The notes under the pieces: model-generated | Told to the model about the DNA's origin: nothing | Databases searched by the model: none | Seen by the model: the letters and a program-made list of their open reading frames with translations, nothing else | Shown here: positions 10,727-19,089 of the stretch, piece after piece | How the letters are laid out: every line of letters starts with the position of its first letter | Numbering within the stretch: position 1 is the stretch's first letter | Source of the DNA: Streptomyces angustmyceticus | GTDB lineage: Bacteria > Actinomycetota > Actinomycetes > Streptomycetales > Streptomycetaceae | Assembly (NCBI RefSeq): GCF_019933235.1 | Contig: NZ_CP082945.1 | Span: 7,043,501 to 7,107,500 of the forward strand | DNA: 64,000 bases | Reading direction: 5' to 3' | Position numbers and translations under genes: made by a program

Positions 10727-11311
10727 TCAGGCGGGTTCGGCGAGGAGCGGGGTCGCCGGGGTGAGGCGGAGGGTGAGCCGGGGGAGCAGGTCGGCGATGC
10801 GCTGCGGACGGTGCGCGGCGATCCCCGGCGGGGCGGGCGCCAGCGGTATCAGCAGGTCACCGGGCGCGGGCAGCCCTTCGGCGCCGTCGGAGGCGGTGTC
10901 GTGGTGCAGCCACAGGGTGAGCATGTACAGCTCGGGCACGGACAGCAGCCGCGGCTGGCAGGGCGTGGCGAGTGCCTCGGCCTGCGCCAGGGCCTGCTCG
11001 GTCGCGGCGACGTAGGGGCCGCCGCAGAACCGGGCGAAGGCCCAGCCGTCCGCGGTGAGCATCGCCTCGGCGGTCGCCACGGCACGCTCCCCGCCGCGGA
11101 CCAGGAAACGCCAGCCGGTCAGCCGGGTCTGCGGCATGCCCCCGCTGACGTCGTCCCAGACGTGCACGGGCAGCGCGTGGTCGGGGCTGAGCGGACCCTG
11201 ATGGGCGCGCAGCGCGGGGACCGGGGCCTCGCGGACCGCGGTGGGCGAGCCGAGAGCGGCGAGCACGCTGCGCAGGGCAGGCGCGGGGGCAGGGGGAAGG
11301 TGCAGCGGCAT
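10727..11311 (-). CDS. Conserved hypothetical protein
   Basis: 194 residues, not recognised. The protein is Pro/Ala/Leu-rich with no signal peptide, membrane segment or familiar catalytic motif. The middle has TRLTGWRFLVRGGERAVATAEA and WAFARFCGGPYVAATEQAL, suggesting a compact alpha/beta fold, and the C-terminal half is Leu/Pro-rich. ATG 11311 has GAGAGG about nine bases upstream. Codon use fits its neighbours, and it appears to be a single-gene unit. Confidence 0.6.
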   Translation of the reverse strand: MPLHLPPAPAPALRSVLAALGSPTAVREAPVPALRAHQGPLSPDHALPVHVWDDVSGGMPQTRLTGWRFLVRGGERAVATAEAMLTADGWAFARFCGGPYVAATEQALAQAEALATPCQPRLLSVPELYMLTLWLHHDTASDGAEGLPAPGDLLIPLAPAPPGIAAHRPQRIADLLPRLTLRLTPATPLLAEPA

Positions 11312-11878
11312 GGTGGGTCGCCTCTCACTTCGGAGACACGGTGGAGCGTGGCAGGTGCAAACGACGCTGTCTGCGTGCGGGGTCAGAGCGTGGCCGGCCG
11401 GGGCTGCGGCCCGGCGAGGTCAGTCGCTGTGCCCCCGTGCCGGTGAGCGCACCGGGACGCGGGGCGCCAAGTCTCTGCCTCGTAAGCGGAGTTTATACGA
11501 CGTATGTTCCGAAAGTGTTTCGGCTACCGGCCTTGCGGATTTCCGGCAAGAGGAAAACCAGACCCTTGCGCGAGGTGCTTTATGACGCTTTGTGCAATGT
11601 CTTTACGCCGCCACCTCGCATTGCCGCCGTGGCGCGGTAGGCCGGATCTCGCCGGTGATTCCCGCGACGGAAATGCGGAAGGCCGGCGCCATGGAGATAT
11701 GCCGATGGCGAGTGCCGGAGGCCGGACCACTTCGAGCCTATCGGTACCGGAGTGCCCGCGCGGCGTTATCGATCAGATTGCCGGGGCATCATCGACCGTA
11801 GCGTGAGCCCCGGTGGAGTCGGGGAAGGCCCCAAGCGGCCCGTGGCCGCGGGTCGTTCACTCGAGGAGGGACCCGTCG
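11312..11878. other. 567-base intergenic region
   Basis: Divergent space between the hypothetical gene and the glutamate-cysteine ligase-like gene. No convincing gene. It contains the hairpin CCGAAA-GTG-TTTCGG (11509-11523), the stem CTTGC/GCAAG (11532-11550) and the small palindrome ATACGACGTAT, in a segment that is less GC-rich than its surroundings around 11485-11600. Promoters for both flanking genes are expected here; no clean -35/-10 pair was found. Confidence 0.35.
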
Positions 11879-13432
11879 ATGGGGGAGAAGGTCGCCGCGG
11901 ACGGGATCGACCTGGCGGACCGGGAGCGTTATCGAAGAAAGCTCCACGAGTGTCTCGCGGGATTGCGCAGGCTCCTGGCGGAGGAGCGGTTCGACCGGCC
12001 CAAAAACCTCATGGGCCTGGAGATCGAACTCAATCTGGCGGGTGCCGACGGGCTGCCCCGCATGATGAACTCGCAAGTTCTCGAACGCATCGCCAGCTGC
12101 GATTTCCAGACCGAACTCGCCCAGTGCAATCTAGAGGTGAACATCCTGCCGCACCGATTGAGCGGCAGCGTCCTGGACCAGCTCGCCGAGGAACTCCGTA
12201 CGGGACTCGCCTACGCCGAGCGAAAGGCCCGCGAGGTCGCCGCCCGGATCGTGATGATCGGCATTCTGCCCACCCTGCACGCCACCGACCTCACGGCCGC
12301 CAGTCTCTCCGAGAACGACCGCTACGTCCTGCTCAACGACCAGATGCGGGCGGCCCGCGGCGAGGACTTCGCCCTCGACATCCGCGGCGTCGAGCACCTG
12401 GTCTCCCGCTCGCCCTCCATCGCGCCGGAGGCCGCGTGCACCTCGGTCCAGCTGCACCTGCAGGTGACACCGGGCCGCTTCGCCGCCGTCTGGAACGCGG
12501 CACAGGCCATCGCCGCGGTGCAGGTGGCGGTCGGCGCCAACTCGCCGTTCCTCTTCGGCCGTGAACTGTGGCGCGAGTCCCGGCCACCGGTCTTCCAGCA
12601 GGCCACCGACACCCGCGCGCCCGAGCTGCAGGCCCAGGGGGTGCGGCCCCGTACCTGGTTCGGGGAGCGCTGGATCGACTCCGCCTACGACCTGTTCGAG
12701 GAGAACCTGCGCTACTTCCCGCCGCTGCTGCCGGTCTGCGGACCGCAGGAGCCGCTGCGGGTCCTCGACGAGGGCGGGGCGCCCGACCTCGCCGAACTCG
12801 TGCTGCACAACGGCACGATCTACCGCTGGAACCGCCCCGTGTACGCGGTCGCCGACGGCGTCGCACACCTCAGGGTCGAGAACCGCGTGCTGCCGGCCGG
12901 ACCCACCGTCGCCGACGTCATCGCCAACACGGCGTTCTACTACGGACTGGTGCGCGCGCTGGCCGAGGAGCCGCGCCCCATCTGGTCGCGTCTCCCGTTC
13001 GCCGCCGCGGCCCGCAACTTCGACGCCGCCTGCCGGTACGGCATCGACGCCACCCTGGACTGGCCCCGCCCCGGACGGTCCGGCGGGATCGCCGGCATCC
13101 CGGCCGTACGGCTGATCCGCGGCGAACTGCTGCCGCTGGCGGCTCGCGGACTGGACGCCTGGGGGGTGGAACCGGCCGACCGCGACCACTACCTCGGCAT
13201 CATCGAGGAGCGCTGCCGGCGCCGGGTCAACGGCGCGTCCTGGCAGGCCGCGGCGTGCCGGCACGCCCGGCGCCAGGGCCTGGACCGGGATGCCGCGCTC
13301 GCCGCGATGACCCGGCGCTACGGCGAGCTGATGCACTCCGGGGAGCCGGTGCACACCTGGCCGGTGGCCTGGCCGGTCGGCGGCCGCGCCGCCGTACGGG
13401 AGCCGCAGCGGGCGGCGACCGACGGGGCGTAG
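11879..13432 (+). CDS. Glutamate-cysteine ligase family (GCS2) protein
   Basis: 517-residue ATP-grasp-like carboxylate-amine ligase. The family core is recognisable: LMGLEIELNLAG near residues 43-54, then a region with LEVNILPHRLSG, ARGEDFALDIRGVEH and TSVQLHLQVTP. Streptomyces make mycothiol and, in some cases, ergothioneine, so the substrate need not be cysteine; the annotation is at family level only. ATG 11879 has GAGGAGGG eight bases upstream. The last codons lie within a 20-base direct repeat that continues past the stop. Confidence 0.8.
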   Translation: MGEKVAADGIDLADRERYRRKLHECLAGLRRLLAEERFDRPKNLMGLEIELNLAGADGLPRMMNSQVLERIASCDFQTELAQCNLEVNILPHRLSGSVLDQLAEELRTGLAYAERKAREVAARIVMIGILPTLHATDLTAASLSENDRYVLLNDQMRAARGEDFALDIRGVEHLVSRSPSIAPEAACTSVQLHLQVTPGRFAAVWNAAQAIAAVQVAVGANSPFLFGRELWRESRPPVFQQATDTRAPELQAQGVRPRTWFGERWIDSAYDLFEENLRYFPPLLPVCGPQEPLRVLDEGGAPDLAELVLHNGTIYRWNRPVYAVADGVAHLRVENRVLPAGPTVADVIANTAFYYGLVRALAEEPRPIWSRLPFAAAARNFDAACRYGIDATLDWPRPGRSGGIAGIPAVRLIRGELLPLAARGLDAWGVEPADRDHYLGIIEERCRRRVNGASWQAAACRHARRQGLDRDAALAAMTRRYGELMHSGEPVHTWPVAWPVGGRAAVREPQRAATDGA

Positions 13433-13450
13433 CGGGCGGCGACCGACGGG
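13407..13450 (+). repeat. 20-base direct repeat spanning a stop codon
   Basis: AGCGGGCGGCGACCGACGGG occurs at 13407-13426 and again at 13431-13450, a 24-base period. The first copy is the last coding part of the ligase gene and the second lies after its stop. It looks like a recent in-frame-length slip duplication. Confidence 0.8.
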
Positions 13451-13514
13451 CGGAGCGGAGCGGACGGCGGAGTACGTCCGGTGGGCCGGGAGGCGAAGCG
13501 GCCGGCCGGCGCGC

Positions 13515-15299
13515 TCAGCGCGGACGCGTGCCGCCCGCCGTCATGAGGGCCTTGATGAGCGCCTGGTGGAGCTGCGAGGGGTCGGCGACCCGGTGGGCCG
13601 AGCCGCCGGTCGGCGCCACCATGCGCCGCAGGGCCGCGGTGTCGGCCGCCGGGCCGATCGCGAGGGCGATCAGCGGGACCGGCTTTCCGGGGTCGGACAG
13701 TCCCTTGAGCTCGTCGACCAGGGCGTCGAGGCCGAGGCCCACGGCGTCGTCGTCGACGCCGTCGGTGACGATGACCAGGGCGTTGAGTTTCCCGCTCGCG
13801 TAGGTGGCGCGGGCTTGGCGGTACGCGGCGAGGGTGGTGTCGTACAGGCCGGTGGCGCCGCGCGGCACCGGTGCCAGTGAGCCGAACGCGGCGGTGAGCG
13901 CGTCACGGTGGGTGCCGCCGCCCGGGACCCGGTCGCCGAGGCGGCCGGTGGGGGACAGCTCCGCGTAGTCCTTGGTGCCGTCCAGGAGGGTGGCGAACCT
14001 CCACAGCCCGATCTCGTCCTCGGGTGTGAAGGTGGCCAGTGCCTGGAGCAGGGAGTTCCTGGTGAGGTCCATCCGCGACCGGCCGTCGCCCGGGACCGGG
14101 CCGGCCATCGACGGCGAGGCGTCCACGACCGAGGTGAGCCGGATGTTCTGGACCGTGACCGTCCACCTCCCCATCAGCGCCTGGAGTTCCTTGCCGTTCG
14201 GCGGATCGGCGGGGGACGCGGAGTACGGCTGCGGGGCGCGGCCGCCGGCGGCGTCGGTCACCTTCGGGTCCGCCGCGTCGTTCTCGGTCCGGAAGCCGTG
14301 CCCGCGCAGCGTGCGCCGGCCCTCGCGCTCGCCGAGCAGTGTCATGAAACGGCTGGCGGCGCGGGCCTGCTCGGGGCTCATCTCGGCCTCGTCGACCAGG
14401 GTGTACGGGTAGTCGAGCCGGGCCGGGCCGTCCCGGGGGTAGAACAGGTCGAGACCGGGGCCGCCGCCCGCCGCGGTGTTGTGGGCGTACGCGGCCTGTT
14501 CCGACAGCAGCAGCGCCTGGTTGCGGCGCGGATTGTCCCGCTCCGCACGGGAGCCGTTGCGCGGCAGGGTGGCCAGGGCGGGTCCGTCGCCGTCCGCGAT
14601 CCGCTGGTGGAGCAGCTTGGCGGTCGCGGCGGTGCGGGTGCGGGCCTCGTCGGCGTTGCCGGTGTCCTTGGCGTCGCCGGCGCTGATCCGGGCTAGTGCG
14701 AGCAGACCGGTGGCGCTGCGGGCCGGGTCGGCGACGCCCAGGCGCGGAGCGTCGCCGGAGGTCGCCCGCCGGATCAGCCTCGTCCAGGTGTAGGTCGTGC
14801 CGGGCCAGCCCAGCGCGGTGGCGGCCGTGGGGACGGCGCCCAGCACGATCGGGGACGAGGCGACGGCGCCCGCGGCGGTCAGCGGGGTGCCGCGCTCCGC
14901 CTCGACCCGGTCCACCCACAGGCTCGAATCCGGTATCCATACCTGGAACTCGGGGTCGACCGGCCGCTGCCCGAACGCGTCGGCGAGGTCGTGGGCGGCG
15001 CGCGCGGTGACCCTGACGTCCAGACATCTGCCGTCGGTGCGCGTCGCGTCCCGGCGCGCCTGTCCGGCCACCGCTTCGAGCGCCGGGGCGATATCGGGCG
15101 AGGCGGCGACATCGAGCCGCGCCGACGGGCCGTCGCACGGCCCGCCGAATGGGAGCATGCCGCTGCGCAGCGCCACCACCGAACCCGCGGCGACGGCCAG
15201 GACGAGACCGGTGGCGAGGACGAGGGTGCGGCGGCGGGCACCGGAACGGGCCCCCGTGCGCTCCGGTGCGGAGCCGTCGGGCAAGCTGTGTCGTCCCAT
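13515..15299 (-). CDS. Extracytoplasmic substrate-binding-like and VWA domain protein
   Basis: 594-residue exported protein. A short cytoplasmic tail is followed by a membrane/signal segment at about residues 24-47 (LVLATGLVLAVAAGSVVAL). Then comes a solute-binding-like module (residues 60-330, with PDIAPALEAVAGQA and EFQVWIPDSSLWVD). A von Willebrand A domain from about 395 to 590 has the MIDAS motif DASPS and TDGVDD. Such proteins are common in Streptomyces and probably bind a ligand or partner on the cell surface; the role is unknown. ATG 15299 has AAGGAGAGG upstream. Confidence 0.82.
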   Translation of the reverse strand: MGRHSLPDGSAPERTGARSGARRRTLVLATGLVLAVAAGSVVALRSGMLPFGGPCDGPSARLDVAASPDIAPALEAVAGQARRDATRTDGRCLDVRVTARAAHDLADAFGQRPVDPEFQVWIPDSSLWVDRVEAERGTPLTAAGAVASSPIVLGAVPTAATALGWPGTTYTWTRLIRRATSGDAPRLGVADPARSATGLLALARISAGDAKDTGNADEARTRTAATAKLLHQRIADGDGPALATLPRNGSRAERDNPRRNQALLLSEQAAYAHNTAAGGGPGLDLFYPRDGPARLDYPYTLVDEAEMSPEQARAASRFMTLLGEREGRRTLRGHGFRTENDAADPKVTDAAGGRAPQPYSASPADPPNGKELQALMGRWTVTVQNIRLTSVVDASPSMAGPVPGDGRSRMDLTRNSLLQALATFTPEDEIGLWRFATLLDGTKDYAELSPTGRLGDRVPGGGTHRDALTAAFGSLAPVPRGATGLYDTTLAAYRQARATYASGKLNALVIVTDGVDDDAVGLGLDALVDELKGLSDPGKPVPLIALAIGPAADTAALRRMVAPTGGSAHRVADPSQLHQALIKALMTAGGTRPR

Positions 15300-15471
15300 T
15301 GCGGTAGCGCCTCTCCTTCTCGGAGCTCGATCGGGATTCGATGGGGAGAGGGACGCGCGCCATGTGGATGGCGCCCGTCCCCGGCCTGTCGCGCGCGATC
15401 TTCGTACCTGCTGCCGAGACCCTAGCGGGGCGGTGGTGGCGACGAGGCGGTAATGCGGAAGTGGAGGAAGC

Positions 15472-16308
15472 GTGCAGTCGGATACAAGTCCCGTGGCCGA
15501 TGCGGACGTTCCGGGGGGCGGGCCCGGACCGGGGACGGGAGCGGCCGGGGAGCCGTCCCGCAGCATCCTGCGGAGCGAGACGCTGATCGTCCTGGCCCTG
15601 TCGCTGGGCGCCAGCGCGGTGTCGGCGCTGATCAGCTTCGTCGGGTCGCTCACCAAGCCCGGCGGCCTCAAGCACCAGGCGGCGACGCTCAACGGCTCGC
15701 ACGCGCCGGGCCGGCCCTGGCTCGATCTCGCCTGGCAGCTCTTCGGAATCGCGACCGCCCTGGTCCCCGTGGTGCTGGTGGCGCATTTCCTGCTGCGTGA
15801 ACGGGCCGGCGGGCTGCGCGCGATCGGCTTCGACCGGCGGCGGCCCGGCTTCGACCTGAGCCGGGGCGCCGGGCTGGCGGCCGTCATCGGGGGCAGCGGT
15901 CTGCTGCTCTATCTGGGCGCGCGGGCGGCCGGATTCAATCTGACGGTGGTTCCCGAGGCGCTGCCCGCGGTGTGGTGGAAGATCCCGGTGCTGATCGCCT
16001 CCGCGGTGCAGAACGCTGTCCTGGAAGAGGTCGTCGTCGTCGGGTATCTGCTGCGCAGGCTGGGTCAGTTGGGCTGGTCCCCGATGGCGGCGCTGGCCGC
16101 GAGCGCGCTGTTGCGCGGTTCCTACCACCTCTACCAGGGCGTCGGCGGCTTCGTCGGCAACATGGTGATGGGCGTGGTCTTCGTGCTGCTGTACCGGCGG
16201 TGGGGGCGGGTCGGGCCGCTGGTCGCCGCGCACGCCCTGATCGACACTGTGGCGTTCGTCGGCTACGCGGTGCTCGCGGGGCACGTGGGGTGGCTGCCGA
16301 CGGCGTGA
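15472..16308 (+). CDS. CPBP family intramembrane metalloprotease
   Basis: 278-residue polytopic membrane protein of the CAAX-protease/bacteriocin-processing (CPBP, Abi) family. Active-site motifs are visible: EEVVVVGYLLRRL (paired glutamates, about residue 186), RGSYHLYQG (histidine motif 2) and the late HALIDTVAF. About seven hydrophobic segments are present. Substrates of bacterial members are mostly unknown. GTG 15472 follows GGAGG. It is divergent from the VWA protein gene and may share its control region. Confidence 0.88.
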   Translation: MQSDTSPVADADVPGGGPGPGTGAAGEPSRSILRSETLIVLALSLGASAVSALISFVGSLTKPGGLKHQAATLNGSHAPGRPWLDLAWQLFGIATALVPVVLVAHFLLRERAGGLRAIGFDRRRPGFDLSRGAGLAAVIGGSGLLLYLGARAAGFNLTVVPEALPAVWWKIPVLIASAVQNAVLEEVVVVGYLLRRLGQLGWSPMAALAASALLRGSYHLYQGVGGFVGNMVMGVVFVLLYRRWGRVGPLVAAHALIDTVAFVGYAVLAGHVGWLPTA

Positions 16309-16317
16309 GACGGGTGG

Positions 16318-16349
16318 GGCGCGGGGCACCCGCCGGTGCCTGCCGCGCC
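16318..16349 (+). terminator. Stem-loop between convergent genes
   Basis: GGCACC (16325-16330) and GGTGCC (16335-16340) form a hairpin with a four-base loop, extended by flanking GCGCGG/CCGCGC with an internal mismatch. It lies between the convergent CPBP and PhzF genes. Confidence 0.5.
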
Positions 16350-16378
16350 TCCCGAAGACGGCTGTTGCCGGGACCGGT

Positions 16379-17200
16379 TCAGCCGGTGACCAGCAGCTCG
16401 CCGTCGATGACCGTGACCGCCGAGCCGGTCAGCAGCGTCCGGTCGCCGCGCAGTTCGGTGCGGACGAAGCCGGTGCGGGCGGCGCCCTGCAGGCCGACGA
16501 GCGCGGCACGGCCCAGGCGGGCCGACCAGAAGGGGGCGAGCGCGGTGTGCGCGCTGCCCGTCACCGGGTCCTCGTCGATGCCCACCGCGGGGAAGAAGCA
16601 GCGCGAGACGAAGTCGTAGCCGTCCTCGGGGCGGTCGGCGCGCGCGGTGGCGATCACGCCCCGGCCGCCGTGCCCGGCCAGCGCCCGGAGGTCCGGGGAC
16701 AGCTCCCGTACGGACTTCTCGTCGGCCAGCTCGACCAGGAGGTCCCCGACGTCTGGGCCGGTGTCGTGCGCGGAGCGGATCTCGGTGCCCAGTGCGTCCG
16801 CGACGGCCGGCGGGACCTCGACGGGCGTGAGCGGGGCGGTCGGGAAGTCCATGGTGATCGCGCCGTCGGTGTCGGCGGTCGTGGTCAGCACCCCGCTGCG
16901 CGTGCGGAAGCGGACCGTACCGGTGGCCGTCCCGGTGGCGTGCAGGACGTGCGCGGTGGCCAAAGTGGCGTGCCCGCACATGTTCACCTCGGCGGCCGGC
17001 GTGAGCCAGCGCAGCGCCCAGTCGGCGTCACCGCCCCCGGGCAGCGGGTGCGCGAAGGCGGTCTCGGAGAGGTTGACCTCGGTGGCGACCTGCTGCAGCC
17101 AGGCCGTATCGGGAAAGGCGCCGGAGTCGAGGAGCACGACTCCCGCCGGGTTGCCGGTGAACGGACGCTCGCTGAAGGCGTCGACGATACGAATCCTCAT
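16379..17200 (-). CDS. PhzF family isomerase/epimerase
   Basis: 273-residue protein of the PhzF/diaminopimelate-epimerase fold. Conserved sequences are AFSERPFTGNPAGVVLL at the N-terminus, the glutamate in NLSETAF near residue 47, NMCGHATLATAHVL, and DEDPVTGSAHTAL near the end. PhzF itself isomerises a phenazine precursor, but most bacterial homologues have unknown substrates, and no phenazine genes are nearby. ATG 17200 is preceded by TACGCT (17208-17213) at seven bases, so the mRNA may be leaderless. Confidence 0.87.
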   Translation of the reverse strand: MRIRIVDAFSERPFTGNPAGVVLLDSGAFPDTAWLQQVATEVNLSETAFAHPLPGGGDADWALRWLTPAAEVNMCGHATLATAHVLHATGTATGTVRFRTRSGVLTTTADTDGAITMDFPTAPLTPVEVPPAVADALGTEIRSAHDTGPDVGDLLVELADEKSVRELSPDLRALAGHGGRGVIATARADRPEDGYDFVSRCFFPAVGIDEDPVTGSAHTALAPFWSARLGRAALVGLQGAARTGFVRTELRGDRTLLTGSAVTVIDGELLVTG

Positions 17201-17323
17201 GGCCGCGAGCGTAGAGGTGCCACAAAGCCGCAGGCCAAGGCCAATCCGAGGGAATTGGCCACGGAGCGCGGGCGCAGCGGGGCCAAGGGCGGTGCGGAGG
17301 GGTCGTGCGCGGGACGTTCCGGG

Positions 17324-17339
17324 AGTGTCCTGTGACACT
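17324..17339. terminator. Small stem-loop downstream of the methyltransferase
   Basis: AGTGTC-CTGT-GACACT forms a perfect six-base stem in the space between the tandem minus-strand methyltransferase and PhzF genes. A weak terminator or an operator for PhzF is equally possible. Confidence 0.3.
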
Positions 17340-17384
17340 GGACCTTGACCGACTGCCGCTGAAGTTTGACCGCCTGGAGGCGCT

Positions 17385-18236
17385 CTACCGGCGGACCGCC
17401 GAGATCAGTCCGCCGGGCCGCTCCTCGCGCTGCGGCGGGGTGCTGATCGGGCGGCCGTAGGCGGCAGCGCGCTCGCGCAGGGTGTGACTGTCGGCCTCCC
17501 AGCCGTGCCCGGCCAGCCAGCCCACCGGGTCGTCGGGCATCTCCGAGACCCACATGGACGCCGCCGATCCCGGCTCGGCATCCGCGCCGAAGCGCTCGAT
17601 CACGCCGCGCGAGCCCAACGTCAGCCCCATCCGACTGCCTGCCGCCGACTGCGCGCTGATCCGGGCCAGCAGCAGCTCCACCGCGTCCTCGGGCAGATAG
17701 ATCAGCAGTCCCTCGGCGATCCACACGGTCGGCACCGCCGGGTCGTGCCCTGCGGCGGCCAGCGCGCCCGGCCAGTCCTCACGCAGATCCACCGCGACGG
17801 TGATCCGCTCGCAGCGTGCGAAGGCCCGCTCCTGGCGCAGCACCGAAGCCTTGAAGTCCAGTGGCGCGGCGGTGTCGACCTCGAACAGTCGGGTGCCCTC
17901 CGGCCAGTCGATCCGGAAGGCCCGGCTGTCCATGCCGGCGCCGAGCAGCACGACCTGCCGGACCCCGGACGCGGAGGCCTGCTGCAACAGGTCATCGAGG
18001 AACTTCGTCCTGATGACGATGGAGAACGACACGGCCAGTCGGCGGCGGCGCGCGGCCTCGTCATCGGGCAGCGGCGGCGAGGAGGGCCATAGGCCGCCGG
18101 CGGTGGCGAAGGCCTGTGCCAGTGGGTCGCGGAACAGCGCGTTCTCCCGCTCGGTCTCCAGCGCCCGAACCCGGGCCACCCCCACCGCCGTGGCCCACAC
18201 TCCCGACGGCTGCACCCGCTCCTGCTCATCAGTCAC
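17385..18236 (-). CDS. Class I SAM-dependent methyltransferase (TIGR00027/LCMT type)
   Basis: 283-residue putative O-methyltransferase of the leucine-carboxyl-methyltransferase-like family abundant in actinobacteria. SAM-binding motif I is VVLLGAGMDSRAFRI (about residues 94-108). The acidic motif is FEVDTAAPLDFK, and WIAEGLLIYLP is the typical motif near residue 170. The N-terminal GVWATAVGVARVRALE fits the family. Substrates are unknown. It begins with GTG 18236, nine bases after the end of the transposon relic, so upstream context may have been lost by insertion. Confidence 0.87.
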   Translation of the reverse strand: MTDEQERVQPSGVWATAVGVARVRALETERENALFRDPLAQAFATAGGLWPSSPPLPDDEAARRRRLAVSFSIVIRTKFLDDLLQQASASGVRQVVLLGAGMDSRAFRIDWPEGTRLFEVDTAAPLDFKASVLRQERAFARCERITVAVDLREDWPGALAAAGHDPAVPTVWIAEGLLIYLPEDAVELLLARISAQSAAGSRMGLTLGSRGVIERFGADAEPGSAASMWVSEMPDDPVGWLAGHGWEADSHTLRERAAAYGRPISTPPQREERPGGLISAVRR

Positions 18237-18245
18237 CGTGCCAGC

Positions 18246-18859
18246 CTAGGCGGAGGCCGGCTGCGCCTTCCGCTGCCGGTATGCCTTCTCACGGCAGCGC
18301 TGTGAGCATGTCCGGCGTGCTGCTGAGAACATCGGGCCGTCGCAGACCGCGCAGACTCGTGGTCCGGATGGATCAGCCGGGGCTGCCTCGGCTCACCACT
18401 TTTCTTCGTGCTTGCGGTAGTCGGCGCGTCGGAAGGCGGATGAACACAGGCGATAGCGCCGTCCGGGCTGGATCTTCAGGCTCTTCCCGCACTCTCTGCA
18501 GGGGGCCTTCTGAACTGGAGCCCGCGGATGCCGTTTCCGGTATGCCTTCTCGCGGCACGCCTGGGAACGGCGCAGGGCCTGGCGGCCGATGACGTCGGAG
18601 GGCGGTATCTCTGCGTCGCACTCCGGGCAGCGCCTCGTTTCCCGGGTGGCCACCAGCGTCTCCGGGCGCGGCCGGCCGCGGCGGCCAGCCGTGTCCAGCT
18701 GGGAAGACCGAGATGTTCGGGCGGTTCGCAGAGGTAGGTCCGCAGGTAGCGGGGCGGAAGATGGTTGGCGTGGGCCAGGCGCCCGATGAAGGACCGGATG
18801 CCTTCGCCGGGCCGGGGCCGGACCTGGAAGGGCAGGACGCGGACGTTCTCGTGGGTCAT
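18246..18859 (-). pseudogene. Decayed TniQ-like transposon gene (frameshift and in-frame stop)
   Basis: The minus-strand frame starting at ATG 18859 reads VRVLPFQVRPRPGEGIRSF and RLAHANHLPPRYLRTYLC, the N-terminal style of TniQ/TnsD-like target-selection proteins. Near 18666 the homology jumps frame; one missing base in CGCGCCCGGAG would restore it. It continues in the next frame with CPECDAEIPPSDVIGRQA, QACREKAYRKRH and CRECGKSLKI up to a TGA at 18393. Beyond this stop the same frame goes on with a third unit, TCSQRCREKAYRQR, ending at TAG 18246. The original protein therefore had three repeated cysteine units and has at least two lesions. Confidence 0.7.
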
Positions 18860-19022
18860 CGGGGACCTGGGCCCGCGGAAGTGAGGCGATCCGGCGGCGA
18901 CGTCCAGCGGGACGGCCTTCAGCCCGGCTTTGGTGATCTTCTCGGTGCCGTTGAAGAGAGCGTCGATCGCGGCTCCGCGGATCTGTTGGGAGAGGGCGCC
19001 GATCATGCCGCCGGTCTTGCTC
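18860..19022 (-). pseudogene. 3' remnant of a TniB-like AAA ATPase gene
   Basis: Directly upstream of and in frame with the TniQ-like relic, the minus strand encodes SKTGGMIGALSQQIRGAA followed by IDALFNGTEKITKAGL. This resembles the C-terminal helices of TniB/TnsC-type transposon ATPases. The Walker motifs and the rest of the gene are absent, the similarity stopping at about 19022 immediately before the PadR operator. This supports a truncated Tn5053/Tn7-like element. Confidence 0.55.
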
Positions 19023-19034
19023 GGCGAACAGTCC

Positions 19035-19071
19035 CGATATATCGTTGAGGTATCGCAATAGATCAACGATA
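19035..19071 (+). promoter_or_regulatory. PadR-type operator
   Basis: Two overlapping dyads precede padR: the perfect 10-base palindrome CGATATATCG (19035-19044), and TATCGTTGA (19040-19048) inverted as TCAACGATA (19063-19071) with 14 bases between. The region is AT-rich compared with its surroundings and ends 18 bases before the padR start, so autorepression is likely. Confidence 0.7.
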
Positions 19072-19089
19072 GAAAGCGAGGGCGCACTG

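Noticed and set aside
17332..17460. Short plus-strand frame starting VTLDLDRLPLKFDRLEAL
   Set aside because: It overlaps the end of the methyltransferase gene on the other strand and shows no ribosome-binding site or recognisable domain.
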